Part shown: positions 7,877 to 16,849 of the stretch, one piece after another
How the letters are laid out: the number at the start of each line of letters is the position of its first letter
Position numbering within the stretch: the stretch's first letter is position 1
From: Bacteroidales bacterium KHT7
Lineage (GTDB): Bacteria > Bacteroidota > Bacteroidia > Bacteroidales > Bacteroidaceae
Reading direction: 5' to 3'
Assembly: GCA_900102385.1 (NCBI GenBank)
Contig: FNBQ01000011.1
Coordinates: forward strand, 1-64,000
Length of the DNA stretch: 64,000 nt
The notes under the pieces: model-generated
Seen by the model: the letters and a program-made list of their open reading frames with translations, nothing else
Database searches by the model: none
What the model was told of the DNA's origin: nothing
Made by a program: the position numbers and the translations under genes

Positions 7877-8629
7877 CTATCCCATAACGACATCGAGCAC
7901 CATCATCAAGGCAAAGCCGATGGCAAAACCTATTGTTGCTACGTTTGAGTGCTTGCCCTGCGATGCCTCGGGAATCAGTTCCTCGATAACTACATAAAGC
8001 ATCGCTCCGGCGGCAAACGGCAGAAGGTAGGGCATCGTGGCGGTTGCCTCGGATGCAAGAAAGAGAACCAGAACGCTGCCTATTGGCTCGACAATGCCGC
8101 TCAGACTGCCCACGACGAAGGCTTTCAGACGGCTGTTGCCTGCGCTGCGCAGAGGCATTGAGATGATTGCTCCCTCAGGAATGTTCTGTATGGCAATGCC
8201 GAGCGAGAGAGCCAGCGCGCCCGATAGACTGAAGTTGGCGGTTGTTGCGCCGGCTATTGCCACGCCCACAGCCATTCCCTCGGGAAAGTTGTGGATTGTA
8301 ACCGCCAGAGCCAGCATCGTTGTGCGCGACAATCGGCTTTTAGGACCTTCTTGCCCTATTATCGGGTGCATGTGCGGCGTGATGTTGTCGATAAGCAGCA
8401 GAAAGGCAAATCCGCCCAGCAGTCCGCCGGCAACCTGCCACACGTTTCCCATTCCGAGAGCCGGAAGCAGCAGCGACCAGACCGATGCTGCCACCATGAC
8501 TCCCGACGCAAAGCCGAGTTGTATCTTCTGAAACAGTTCTGGCATTTCGTTCTTCATCAGAAATACGAATGCAGAGCCGAAAATCGTTCCGGCAAGAGGA
8601 ATAAGAAGTGTAATTATAATCGCGCTCAT
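7877..8629 (-). CDS. ZIP family metal transporter
   Basis: The 250-residue inner-membrane protein has about eight hydrophobic segments. It carries the two ZIP metal-site motifs HNFPEG (113-118) and QNIPEG (148-153), plus a His-containing loop (ITPHMHPIIG). ZIP proteins such as ZupT import zinc, iron or manganese; which metal is used here cannot be told. The gene begins 40 bp after the second ABC transporter gene and is probably cotranscribed. A possible internal promoter (-7 box TACTTTTG, minus, 8656-8663) could also drive it. Normal length for the family. Confidence 0.92.
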   Translation of the reverse strand: MSAIIITLLIPLAGTIFGSAFVFLMKNEMPELFQKIQLGFASGVMVAASVWSLLLPALGMGNVWQVAGGLLGGFAFLLLIDNITPHMHPIIGQEGPKSRLSRTTMLALAVTIHNFPEGMAVGVAIAGATTANFSLSGALALSLGIAIQNIPEGAIISMPLRSAGNSRLKAFVVGSLSGIVEPIGSVLVLFLASEATATMPYLLPFAAGAMLYVVIEELIPEASQGKHSNVATIGFAIGFALMMVLDVVMG

Positions 8630-8655
8630 ATTGATGCTTTATATTGTTGACGGTA

Positions 8656-8663
8656 CAAAAGTA
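8656..8663 (-). promoter_or_regulatory. Possible internal promoter for the ZIP and methyltransferase genes
   Basis: TACTTTTG on the minus strand matches TAnnTTTG in the 40-bp gap between the ABC and ZIP genes. The -33 region is weak and no operator dyad is seen here. Confidence 0.35.
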
Positions 8664-8669
8664 TGCATT

Positions 8670-10367
8670 TTATCCTGCAATCGAATTGCAAATGTTGCCT
8701 GCCGATGGATTGTCGAAAAACTTTTCTGATTCCTCCCACGCCTTTCCATCCTTAATCGTGATAATTTTGTTCGCGCCTTGGATTGTCCGCAGCCTATGTG
8801 CGATTACAAGAACGGTTTTGCCTTTGATTAGTTTTGAAAGCGATTGTTGAATAAGTGTCTCGTTTTCAACGTCTAATGAGGCGGATGCTTCGTCGAGAAG
8901 AATTATTGGAGCGTTTTTGAGGAAGGCACGGGCAATGGAAATTCGCTGACGTTCGCCGCCGGAGAGTTTTTTGCCATTTTCGCCAATAATTGTATTCCAC
9001 TTATCAGGCAGATTTTCAACAAATTCGGTGCAGTTGGCAAGTTCGGCTGCGGCTTTTACCTGTTCGTCGGTGGCGTTTTTGTCGCCAATGCGGATGTTTT
9101 CCAAAACGGTATTGTTAAACAATGTAACATCTTGAAAGACAATTGAGTAAAGACTCATAAGTGTTTCAGTGTCAACCTTTGAAATATCCTGACCGCCAAC
9201 AGTTATTTTTCCCGAATCAATATCCCAAAACCTTGCAGCAAGTCGCGAAACAGTGGTTTTGCCGCTGCCCGAAGGACCAATCAATGCCGTAACTTCGCCC
9301 TGTTTTGCAGTGAACGAAACGCCGTCGAGAATCTTTTTGCCATCTTGATACGAGAACTTAACATCCTCAAACACAATGTCTCCGCCATTTACTTTAAGTT
9401 CCTCAGAGCCTTGAAGTTCCTTGTGGCAGAGAATTTCGTTGAGGCGTTCGGAATTGACGTCAAGACCGATTATCGCCGCAAAATGTTCGAGCGACGTCAT
9501 CAGCGGGTCGTAAAGCCTTGAAACGATTATCAAAAACAGGAAGAACATCAGGACGTCGATTTCGCCTGATTTCAAGAGCATTGCGCCGACAAGTGCTGTG
9601 GTTGCGATGCCGAATTTCAGGAGCATTTCGGCGTTTGTGACAAAAAGTCCCGTGCCGAGTTCGTTCCAAAGCATACGTTTTTCAACTTCGTGGATTTTCG
9701 CCTTGACATTCTGAAAATAACTTTCCTGCGCATTGTTTTGTCGCAAATCCCTCACCGACTCCAAACATTCTTGGATTTTTTCGGTCATTTCGACGGCGGC
9801 GACGCTCTTTTTCTTTCCGAGTTTGTACTGAACTTTTCTTGAAAATGTCACAATTATAAGGCTAATCGGCAACATCCAAACCGCCGCCAAGGCCATTTTC
9901 CAATTGATGAAAAACAGACTTGCCGACAGTATGCAAGTGCTTATCACTGAGCCGATAAACTGCGGAATGAAATGTGATGAAGCCTGTTCGATGCTTGCTG
10001 CGTCGTCCATCAAAGCCGAGGTCAGGTCTGCGCAGTCTTTTTTTGCAAAAAACGACAAAGGCAGTTTCCTGAGTTTTTCGGCTAACGTGATTCTGCGCAC
10101 ACCGCTCTCCTTGTAAGTAGAGAAAAAACACGTGTTGTACTGAATCATGGCTGTTACTATTAGCAACAAAACCCAAATGCAAATACCTGTCAGATAGAAT
10201 GTTGCTTTATCCTCAAGACCATCGCCCAAAATGTCCTTTATCAAAAAATAGAGTAACACAACGGGCGAAAACAGCACCAAATTGTAAAAGATATTTGCTA
10301 CCGATGCAATTATCATCGATCTTGCGCCCTCGTCAGAAAGGGCATATTTTTGTTTCAAATTTTTCAT
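8670..10367 (-). CDS. ABC transporter half (exporter fold), YbtQ/IrtB-like partner
   Basis: This 565-residue fusion has an N-terminal six-helix membrane domain and a C-terminal ATPase. Walker A is GPSGSGKTTVSRL, the signature is LSGGERQRISIARAF, and Walker B is IILLDEASASLD followed by VENET. It forms a natural pair with the gene upstream. Two fused half transporters of this type make the heterodimers of the YbtPQ/IrtAB group, which despite their exporter fold import metal-siderophore complexes in enterobacteria and mycobacteria. Import is an inference from family resemblance and the metal-related neighbours. The C-terminus after the H-loop is short (ends NICNSIAG). Confidence 0.85.
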   Translation of the reverse strand: MKNLKQKYALSDEGARSMIIASVANIFYNLVLFSPVVLLYFLIKDILGDGLEDKATFYLTGICIWVLLLIVTAMIQYNTCFFSTYKESGVRRITLAEKLRKLPLSFFAKKDCADLTSALMDDAASIEQASSHFIPQFIGSVISTCILSASLFFINWKMALAAVWMLPISLIIVTFSRKVQYKLGKKKSVAAVEMTEKIQECLESVRDLRQNNAQESYFQNVKAKIHEVEKRMLWNELGTGLFVTNAEMLLKFGIATTALVGAMLLKSGEIDVLMFFLFLIIVSRLYDPLMTSLEHFAAIIGLDVNSERLNEILCHKELQGSEELKVNGGDIVFEDVKFSYQDGKKILDGVSFTAKQGEVTALIGPSGSGKTTVSRLAARFWDIDSGKITVGGQDISKVDTETLMSLYSIVFQDVTLFNNTVLENIRIGDKNATDEQVKAAAELANCTEFVENLPDKWNTIIGENGKKLSGGERQRISIARAFLKNAPIILLDEASASLDVENETLIQQSLSKLIKGKTVLVIAHRLRTIQGANKIITIKDGKAWEESEKFFDNPSAGNICNSIAG

Positions 10368-10380
10368 TTCATTAATTACG

Positions 10381-10425
10381 AATTATGAATTATGAATTAT
10401 GCATTATGCATTAATTGTTAATTGT
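10381..10425. repeat. ATGAATT/ATGCATT heptamer array
   Basis: Tandem seven-base units (ATGAATT, ATGAATT, ATGCATT and relatives) fill the gap between the two ABC genes. They belong to the same AATTSAY heptamer family seen at 14205-14256, 19170-19204, 38822-38853 and on both sides of the gene at 47476-47841. Confidence 0.55.
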
Positions 10426-12180
10426 CCATTCTACCGATTTTTGATATTCGTTCCACATCCGACTGTAAATGCCTTGTTTTTCAAGGAGTTGGCTGTGTTT
10501 GCCTTGTTCGGCGATTTTGCCGTCTTTAAGCACGAAAATTTCGTCACAATTAACGATTGTAGAGAGCCTATGGGCTATTTTGATGACGGTTTTGCCTTTG
10601 GAAATTTCGTCGAAAGCCTTTAAGACTTTTTCTTCGTTTTCAGGGTCGGCAAATGCTGTCGCCTCGTCAAGAATTAAAACGGGTGTGTTTCTGAGCATCA
10701 CCCTTGCGATTGCAATTCGCTGTTGTTCGCCACCGCTGAGATATGTACCTTTGCTGCCGAGAACAGATTTGGCACCATCTGGCAGACGTTCGATGATGTC
10801 GGAGCATTGTGCACGTTGTAGGGCTGACAAAACTTCGTCGTCGGTGGCATCGGGTTTTGCCATTCTTATATTTTCTAAAATGCTTGTTTTCAAAAGTTTG
10901 CTGTCTTGAAAAACAAACGAAACAATTTCGGAAAGTTTTTCAGAGGCGATGTTTTTAACATTGACTCCGCCTATGAGAATTTCGCCTTCCTTAACGTCCC
11001 AAAATCTTGAAATAAGGCTTGCGGCAGTAGTTTTGCCGCCGCCCGAAGGTCCAACAAATGCAACTTGAGAGCCGGACGGAATTTTCATCGAGATATTGTC
11101 TAAAGCGTTTTTCGTCGCGCCTTCATATTGAAATTTAACATTCTGAAATTCAACTGAATAATCTGTCGGGATTTGTGGATTTTCTGCCTCTTGGTTTTCT
11201 TTTACGTTGATGACGGTTTCAATACGGTTGAGTGCAGTCTCCACAATCATATCCGCCTCTGAGGAGTGCATCAGTTTGAAAAGTGTTACCGCAATCACCG
11301 GCGTAAAGATGATGTAAAACAGCAAGTTGGAGAAAAATTCAGGGTCGTTGGCGTTGCTTGAATTATACAGAGCTACCGAAATCAGAATTGCAAAAGCTGA
11401 ATTGATAACCACGGTATAAGCCGTCATCGGAATCCTAAAACGACGGGTGTAACTTACGGTAAATTTTTCGTAATCGTCGATGGATTTTTTGAACTTTTTG
11501 AACGAAAACACCGACTGTCCGAAAGTCTTGACAACGGGAATACCGCGCACATATTCAACGGCTTCCTTTGTCATATTTTCGAGAGCTGCGTTGTAAGCCT
11601 CGATGTCTTTTTTGAGGTTTTTGCCAACCATAAACATATACATTATGAAAAATCCTGCTATGACGGTTGCGATGCACAGAAGTCCGATTTTCCAATCGAA
11701 ATACAGCAACATTGCAATCATTGCGAATGGCGTTGTGATTGCGACAGTTCGGTCGGGCAGGATGTGCGCCATAAAATTTTCGAGCGACGCCGACGAGTCG
11801 ATGATGATTTTTCGGATTTTGCCGCTGCCCTCGTTTTCGATATATCCGAGCGGCATTCTGAGAACTTTTTCTACGCATTTTTCTCTGACGTTAGCCACTG
11901 TTCTGAATGCTCCCAAATGCGAACAAGCAAGCGCACAAAAATATACGCACATCGCATTGACAGCATATTTGACGGCTTCAAAACCGTAGTTTTCGATGTT
12001 TTGGGCTTTGGAGAAATCGGGCATTACAGATAGGACTTCGCCGGTGATTTTCCAAATGAATACGAATGGCACGAGGGCAAGACACGCGCTCGCCGTCGCC
12101 AAAACGATGGAGCCGATGGTAAAATACTTGTAACCTCCGGCAAAATCCATCAATTTTATAAGATATGATTTGTTTTTCAT
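10411..12180 (-). CDS. ABC transporter half (exporter fold), YbtP/IrtA-like partner
   Basis: The 589-residue protein fuses a membrane domain to an ATPase. Walker A is GPSGGGKTTAASL, the signature is LSGGEQQRIAIARVM, and Walker B is VLILDEATAFADPENE. The ATAFADPENE variant, together with the N-terminal LVPFVFIWKI and EYVRGIPVVKTFGQ segments, is typical of the YbtP-type siderophore ABC group. It starts 11 bp after the barrel protein gene and is followed 43 bp later by its partner ABC gene, so the pair is embedded in the RND operon. The imported or exported substrate is unknown. Confidence 0.87.
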   Translation of the reverse strand: MKNKSYLIKLMDFAGGYKYFTIGSIVLATASACLALVPFVFIWKITGEVLSVMPDFSKAQNIENYGFEAVKYAVNAMCVYFCALACSHLGAFRTVANVREKCVEKVLRMPLGYIENEGSGKIRKIIIDSSASLENFMAHILPDRTVAITTPFAMIAMLLYFDWKIGLLCIATVIAGFFIMYMFMVGKNLKKDIEAYNAALENMTKEAVEYVRGIPVVKTFGQSVFSFKKFKKSIDDYEKFTVSYTRRFRIPMTAYTVVINSAFAILISVALYNSSNANDPEFFSNLLFYIIFTPVIAVTLFKLMHSSEADMIVETALNRIETVINVKENQEAENPQIPTDYSVEFQNVKFQYEGATKNALDNISMKIPSGSQVAFVGPSGGGKTTAASLISRFWDVKEGEILIGGVNVKNIASEKLSEIVSFVFQDSKLLKTSILENIRMAKPDATDDEVLSALQRAQCSDIIERLPDGAKSVLGSKGTYLSGGEQQRIAIARVMLRNTPVLILDEATAFADPENEEKVLKAFDEISKGKTVIKIAHRLSTIVNCDEIFVLKDGKIAEQGKHSQLLEKQGIYSRMWNEYQKSVEWTINN

Positions 12181-12191
12181 TATTCTTTCAT

Positions 12192-13421
12192 TTAAAAACT
12201 CATTTTAACTTTGGCAAAAATTTCGGAATTTTTGTCGTACATTTTAAACATACCTTTGTCGGCATTGAAATAATCAAAGCCGAGAGCGATATGGAGCATA
12301 TCATTAACAGAATAGTCGAACGTTGTTCGGTCGTAAACGCCGCCATTGGTTACGTCTATATATGCAAAAGTGCTTACATTCAGAGTGTTGCGAAATAAAT
12401 CTTTCGATATTCTGACTGTCGCCGTGCCCGAACTTCTGTATGAACTGATGCCCGAATTGTGGTCGTAACCGCCGATGTATTTGTGCGCGTATTGAAGGCT
12501 GACATTCCAGTCGTTGCCTGGATAGATGTCGATGCCCAGAAGCGCGTTCGTCGTATTTTTGCACACAACTTTGTTGTAGATATCCGGTTGCTGAGCCTCG
12601 CCAAAATATTCTGCAAGTTCGCCGCGAAGCACAAATTTGCCTAATGGCAGCGAGATGTCGCATCCTGCCATCGTCATTCGCTTGTGCTTCGGGCTAAGGA
12701 TAACCTTGTGACTTTCAGAATCGTAATTCATCTCGAATACTGGCATCTTGTTGAATGTTCTAAGTGCGCAGACCGAGAAATCCACTCCGTTGAGAAACCA
12801 CGACAGTCTTCCGCCAAATTCAGCATTTTTAATCTTGAAATCGGGTTTTGCGGCAGAAAGAACCGAGTCGTTGCCCGTAATCGATACAGCCCACGGATTG
12901 TTGCGGTCGAACGGCAGTTCGAAAGTCTCAATAACCGGAACGGCTATCGCCTCGAAGGCAAACGAACTTTTGCTGAACTTCACGCGCAGCGCATTTTCGG
13001 GAATCCTAATGTCGTCGTAATCCTGAGCCAGAAATTCGCTGTAATCCATAGGTGACACCAAGTCGGTTATTCGCAGCGCATCGGCCACGCCCCAAGTGAT
13101 AATCTGCCTTCCAACACGAATGTCGAACGCGCCAGTCTGCTGCGAGACGTAGAGTTCGCGAATGTTGAAGCCCGAATATTCGGGAATAAGCGAGTTGTAG
13201 ACCGCGTTTGCCGAGAAGAACAGTTCGGATTTGTTTTTTGATACCGAGAGTTCGCCGCGCAAGCGAGTGCGCGACGACATCCAATCGTTGGGACTCTCGG
13301 TTCTCACAGCATGGTAAGTGTCGGCAAAACCTTTAATTTTTACTTTTAAATCTCCGTCGTCGTCCTGTGCAGAGACGGCGGCGGAAATAACAACAAAAAA
13401 TAATGAGAAAAGCAGTCGCAT
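12192..13421 (-). CDS. Outer-membrane beta-barrel protein (DUF1302-like)
   Basis: The 409-residue product begins with a signal peptide (MRLLFSLFFVVISAAVSAQ). Next come alternating amphipathic strands such as LKVKIKGFADTY, SSRTRLRGELSV and FDIRVGRQIITWG. The C-terminus is a strand ending FAKVKMSF, with the terminal aromatic residue expected of an outer-membrane barrel. The GRQIITWGVADALRITDLVSP segment is the type seen in DUF1302-like proteins that accompany RND/MMPL and LolA-like genes. It is spaced 2 bp from the LolA-like gene and 11 bp from the ABC gene. It probably provides the outer-membrane part of the export route; this is inferred from gene order. Confidence 0.75.
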   Translation of the reverse strand: MRLLFSLFFVVISAAVSAQDDDGDLKVKIKGFADTYHAVRTESPNDWMSSRTRLRGELSVSKNKSELFFSANAVYNSLIPEYSGFNIRELYVSQQTGAFDIRVGRQIITWGVADALRITDLVSPMDYSEFLAQDYDDIRIPENALRVKFSKSSFAFEAIAVPVIETFELPFDRNNPWAVSITGNDSVLSAAKPDFKIKNAEFGGRLSWFLNGVDFSVCALRTFNKMPVFEMNYDSESHKVILSPKHKRMTMAGCDISLPLGKFVLRGELAEYFGEAQQPDIYNKVVCKNTTNALLGIDIYPGNDWNVSLQYAHKYIGGYDHNSGISSYRSSGTATVRISKDLFRNTLNVSTFAYIDVTNGGVYDRTTFDYSVNDMLHIALGFDYFNADKGMFKMYDKNSEIFAKVKMSF

Positions 13422-13423
13422 TT

Positions 13424-14197
13424 TTATATTCCCTTTTCCATTTTTGCAACGTTAAACATGTCAGAGCCAATCTTCAGATTGTACTTCATGTCAGAAAAAG
13501 TGATGATTGTCTTGTGCTTGGTCTGAACATTCTGCATCTCCATTTTTCCGCGAGTCCAGAAGCCCTGAACCTGCTTTATGTCCTGCACATTGAGCACGCG
13601 ATGGAGTTTGCCGAGTTTGTCGTAAAACTCAACCTTTACGGTCATGAAACAGTCTTTTCGAATCCACGATATTTTCTTTGAATAAATCTCGCGCTTGTCC
13701 TTCGGAACAGACTCGACAACATAGCAGTCGAATCCGCCGCATTTCTCCTTGCGCAGAAATTTGTGAGTATCCTCGTCGAGGTTGCGGTCGCCCATATCGT
13801 CGTAAGTAAAGTCCGTTCCCATGAAATAATCAGTCTTTGACGAACTTCCGCTTATTCGGCGAGTCTTTTTGAGGGCAGGCATGTAGAGCCATTTGTCATC
13901 GTCCTTGCCAATTTCGTCGTAGTTCCAAGTCAGAAATCCCGTGCCTTTAACATCGCCCGGATAGGTGAACGTCATCATCGTCTTTGTGTCCTTGCCGATA
14001 TCCATTGCCCACGATTCCACCTTGCGCTCGCGCTTAGAGCCGTTGGCTTTCTCGAGCACCAGATTCATCTTGGCATATCGAGTGTCGCCATCGGGATTAT
14101 CCTTTACTTTCTTAATGATGTCTCTGCCCGAAAGATTCTGAGCATCAACTGAATATGCAGCCAAAACTAAAGCCGCCAAAAATAATATCTTTCTCAT
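13424..14197 (-). CDS. Outer-membrane lipoprotein-sorting (LolA-like) protein
   Basis: The 257-residue secreted protein has a signal peptide ending VDAQ. Its body matches the LolA-like family that travels with MMPL/RND exporters: SGRDIIKKVKDNPDGDTRYA, MTFTYPGDVKGTGFLTW, DDKWLYMPALKKTRRI, DYFMGTDFTYDDM. The family folds like LolA, an unclosed barrel that carries lipids or lipoproteins across the periplasm, which fits a shuttle between the RND pump and the outer membrane. It starts 49 bp after the RND gene, in a gap filled with heptamer repeats, and sits 2 bp before the barrel gene. Confidence 0.87.
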   Translation of the reverse strand: MRKILFLAALVLAAYSVDAQNLSGRDIIKKVKDNPDGDTRYAKMNLVLEKANGSKRERKVESWAMDIGKDTKTMMTFTYPGDVKGTGFLTWNYDEIGKDDDKWLYMPALKKTRRISGSSSKTDYFMGTDFTYDDMGDRNLDEDTHKFLRKEKCGGFDCYVVESVPKDKREIYSKKISWIRKDCFMTVKVEFYDKLGKLHRVLNVQDIKQVQGFWTRGKMEMQNVQTKHKTIITFSDMKYNLKIGSDMFNVAKMEKGI

Positions 14198-14204
14198 ATT
14201 CCTA

Positions 14205-14256
14205 AAAAATTATGAATTATCATTTTTAATTGTCAATTATGAATTGTCAATTCTCC
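14205..14256. repeat. AATT-type heptamer repeats between RND and LolA-like genes
   Basis: AATTATGAATT, TTTTTAATTGTCAATT and ATGAATTGTCAATT runs fill the 49-bp intergenic gap and slightly overlap the RND gene's 3' end. Same family as the other heptamer arrays in the window. Confidence 0.5.
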
Positions 14257-16598
14257 TCCTCTTTTCCAAATATTTTCAGCATTTTGAACAATACCGGAGT
14301 GATGAACAAGTCGGCAAGAAGAGCCGAAATCAAGCCAGCCACTGCCAATGTACCGAAGTGTCTCATCTGAATGGCGTCAGAAACCGAGAATCCGAGGAAA
14401 GTGGCTGATATTATGACAGATGTCATGACGATAGCCAAGCCCGTTACGCGGAACGTCGCTTTCACGGCATGCTCGTAGTTTCGTTTGCGGTTGAACTCAA
14501 GATGTGCGTGGTTTACAAAATGGATAGTGTCGTCTACCGCCAGACCGAGAATCATCGGGATGATGCAAGCCGTCATCATGTCGAGCGGATAGCCCAGCCA
14601 ACCCATCATGCCGCCAACAAACACCGCAGGCGCAAGGTTCGGAATCATTCCGATAAGGCCGAGCCTGATGTTTCCGAAGACAATCATCAGCAGTATGCCG
14701 ATAATCACGGCCGACAGGATAAGCGACCACATCTGTCCCTTTGTGATGTACTGCTGCATAACCGTAAACTGAGGCAGATTGCCCACCGTAGAAACTTCGG
14801 AATTCGGGAACAGCTCTTTGGCGCGGGCCTCGAGACGCTTCATCTCGTTCTCAATCTCGTTAGAGTTGTAGTTGCTGATTTCTATTTGCAGACGCAGACG
14901 GCGATATTCATAATCCATCCAGTATTCAGATTCCGAGCCGCCAGCATTCTCGTAAAGAAGCAAGAGTTGTGCCACCGCATCGTAGTTGTCGGGAACGTGA
15001 TAATACGCTGTATCGTTGCCGTTTAGCGTGCAGTTCATGTCTTTTATTATGTCGAGAACCGAAGAGTGACGCTTTGTCAGTGGATATTTTTCAATTTCGT
15101 GTTCGAGAGTCTCGAGTTTCTGAAGATTCTCGGGCTTCTTGGCATCGCCTTCCTCGGGCAGGACAACCATCAAATCGTAAGAGTACATCGTTCCGAGTTC
15201 TGTTTCGCACAGTTCAAGAAAACGGCGCGAATAGTCAACCTTTCTGCCCATCGAACGCTCAACGTCGAATGCCGGCTCAATCCAGCAAACGCCTATGCCA
15301 CAGAATATTGTGATGATGGTTGAAACAACGATAATCTTCTTTGAATGACGCAGAACGTATTCGCCAAAACGCTCGAAAAGTCCGGCAGACTTGCCCTCGA
15401 ACGATGTTTCGAACTGCTTGTTGTTCTCTGCCTTCTTTCCGAGCGAAAGCATTATTGGGGTAATTACAAGAATCGAGATGAGAACTGACACGATTGCAAG
15501 CGCAGAGTTTATGCCCATCGCCTTCATCGGAACAATGTTCATGGCAAGGAACGTCATCATTGCTGCAAGCGTCGTGAAGCCCGAGAAGATAACAGGCCAA
15601 GCAGTCTCGGCAATGGCATCGATGGCTGCCTGCTTGCGGTCGTGAAGTTTTATAAGCTGTGTTCTGAAGAAACTGTAAACGTGGATGTTATATGCTATTG
15701 CCACGGCAAAGGCAAGCATTACGGTTATCATCGTGGTGCTCATGTCCAAATAAAGCCCGAGCCAACCTATAATTCCCATGGCTATAATCAAGGCGGAGAT
15801 TGAGGTGAGGATAGGAATCAGAACGCCTCGCAATGAGCGGGTTACGAGAGTCATCACAATCAGCGCAACGATTATGGCAATAAGCATCAGACGCGACATC
15901 TCGCCTTTTATGTACTGAGCCTTGGCATAGTTCATGTATGGCATTCCGGCGATGTTTGGGTTGAGCGATGCGTATTTGTCTTTTGTACAGATTTTTATCG
16001 CCTCTCTACCAGTTTGGTTTTCGGGAGCCTCAAGCCCTTGCGCGCGCCAAAGACTGTCGGAAGGGTAGGGGCGCAGTTTTACCAGAATCCACGACATTGT
16101 GCCGTCTTTGCTGATGAGTTTCTTCGACACATATTCCTTGCTGTAAGCCTTTTGGCGTATTGAGTCGAGTCCTTCCTTCGAATTTGGAATCACCTCTGGC
16201 ACAATCTGTTGCAGTTCCATTCCATCCTCCGTTCCGACCATAAATTCGAGGTCGGTGATAGATGTGATTTTCTCGGAATACGACAGACTGTCCATCAGTT
16301 CGTTGCTGAGTTCACGGACAAGTTCGAGGTTCTTCTTGTTGAACAATCCCTCTTTGTTCTCAACCAGCACGGCAACATAGTAGTCGTTGCCGAAAATGCT
16401 CTTGAACTCGTTGGTTTTCAGAATCATCGGGTCGTCTTTCACGAAATAGGTATCGAACGATGTTTCAAAATAGATACGTTTCAGTCCTGCTACCGAAAAA
16501 GCAAGCAGGGCGGCAAACGCAATCATCACGATTATGCGATGATTTACAACAAATTGTCCGAATCTGCGGAACTTTGTGTTTATCTTCTCGATATTCAT
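14247..16598 (-). CDS. RND/MMPL family exporter
   Basis: The 783-residue inner-membrane protein has two halves, each with one N-terminal helix, a large periplasmic loop and a five-helix bundle of the sterol-sensing/MMPL type (GFTTLAAMMTFLAM in half one, GLAVDDTIHFVNHAH in half two). The acidic pair in GLAVDD is the expected proton-relay position; the equivalent place in half one (AFAVAIAYNIHV) lacks acids. Such exporters paired with LolA-like proteins are thought to move lipids or lipid-linked molecules. It is the first gene of the operon, 150 bp after the site B promoter, and its leader contains a terminator-like hairpin. A TetR gene lies just upstream. Confidence 0.92.
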   Translation of the reverse strand: MNIEKINTKFRRFGQFVVNHRIIVMIAFAALLAFSVAGLKRIYFETSFDTYFVKDDPMILKTNEFKSIFGNDYYVAVLVENKEGLFNKKNLELVRELSNELMDSLSYSEKITSITDLEFMVGTEDGMELQQIVPEVIPNSKEGLDSIRQKAYSKEYVSKKLISKDGTMSWILVKLRPYPSDSLWRAQGLEAPENQTGREAIKICTKDKYASLNPNIAGMPYMNYAKAQYIKGEMSRLMLIAIIVALIVMTLVTRSLRGVLIPILTSISALIIAMGIIGWLGLYLDMSTTMITVMLAFAVAIAYNIHVYSFFRTQLIKLHDRKQAAIDAIAETAWPVIFSGFTTLAAMMTFLAMNIVPMKAMGINSALAIVSVLISILVITPIMLSLGKKAENNKQFETSFEGKSAGLFERFGEYVLRHSKKIIVVSTIITIFCGIGVCWIEPAFDVERSMGRKVDYSRRFLELCETELGTMYSYDLMVVLPEEGDAKKPENLQKLETLEHEIEKYPLTKRHSSVLDIIKDMNCTLNGNDTAYYHVPDNYDAVAQLLLLYENAGGSESEYWMDYEYRRLRLQIEISNYNSNEIENEMKRLEARAKELFPNSEVSTVGNLPQFTVMQQYITKGQMWSLILSAVIIGILLMIVFGNIRLGLIGMIPNLAPAVFVGGMMGWLGYPLDMMTACIIPMILGLAVDDTIHFVNHAHLEFNRKRNYEHAVKATFRVTGLAIVMTSVIISATFLGFSVSDAIQMRHFGTLAVAGLISALLADLFITPVLFKMLKIFGKEEEN

Positions 16599-16670
16599 AA
16601 TACTTGTTAATTATATGGTTTTAAGTTATGCAACTTTTTATTAAAACCGAACAGTATTCTTTTGGCTTTC

Positions 16671-16700
16671 AAAAAAGAGACGTGCATTTGTTACACGTCT
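16671..16700 (-). terminator. Hairpin plus T-run in the RND leader: TetR terminator or attenuator
   Basis: On the minus strand AGACGTG pairs with CACGTCT around a nine-base loop and is followed by CTTTTTTG. It lies between the site B promoter (16748-16755) and the RND start (16598). It must therefore either attenuate the operon or end TetR transcripts after they cross the operator. Confidence 0.65.
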
Positions 16701-16747
16701 TTGTCTTTCTGTCGGGCACTTAACACTTTTTTGTTTTAAATCTGTTG

Positions 16748-16825
16748 CAAAATTACTGCGGAAAACAAGTATGGGCAATAACTAAAATTAGGGAATATTT
16801 ACGTACTGATACCTAAAAGTGGGGA
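16748..16825 (-). promoter_or_regulatory. Promoter with paired operators, site B (RND operon)
   Basis: The -7 box TAATTTTG (16748-16755) has a TTG 20 bp upstream (16776-16778). It directly abuts TAACTAAAATTAGGGA (plus strand, 16779-16794), 14 of 16 identical to the site A palindrome. A second copy, TACCTAAAAGTGGGGA, lies at 16810-16825, exactly 31 bp further. Spacing from -7 box to first operator is 23 bp, as at sites A and C. The outer copy ends 25 bp from the TetR stop codon. Confidence 0.75.
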
Positions 16826-16849
16826 TTCGTCCTGAAAAAAGTCGTGTTT

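Noticed and set aside
10411-12180. ABC pair as a drug exporter unrelated to metals
   Set aside because: Cannot be excluded, but the ATAFADPENE-type Walker B, the EYVRGIPVVKTFGQ segment and the ZIP/TonB context favour the YbtPQ-like group.
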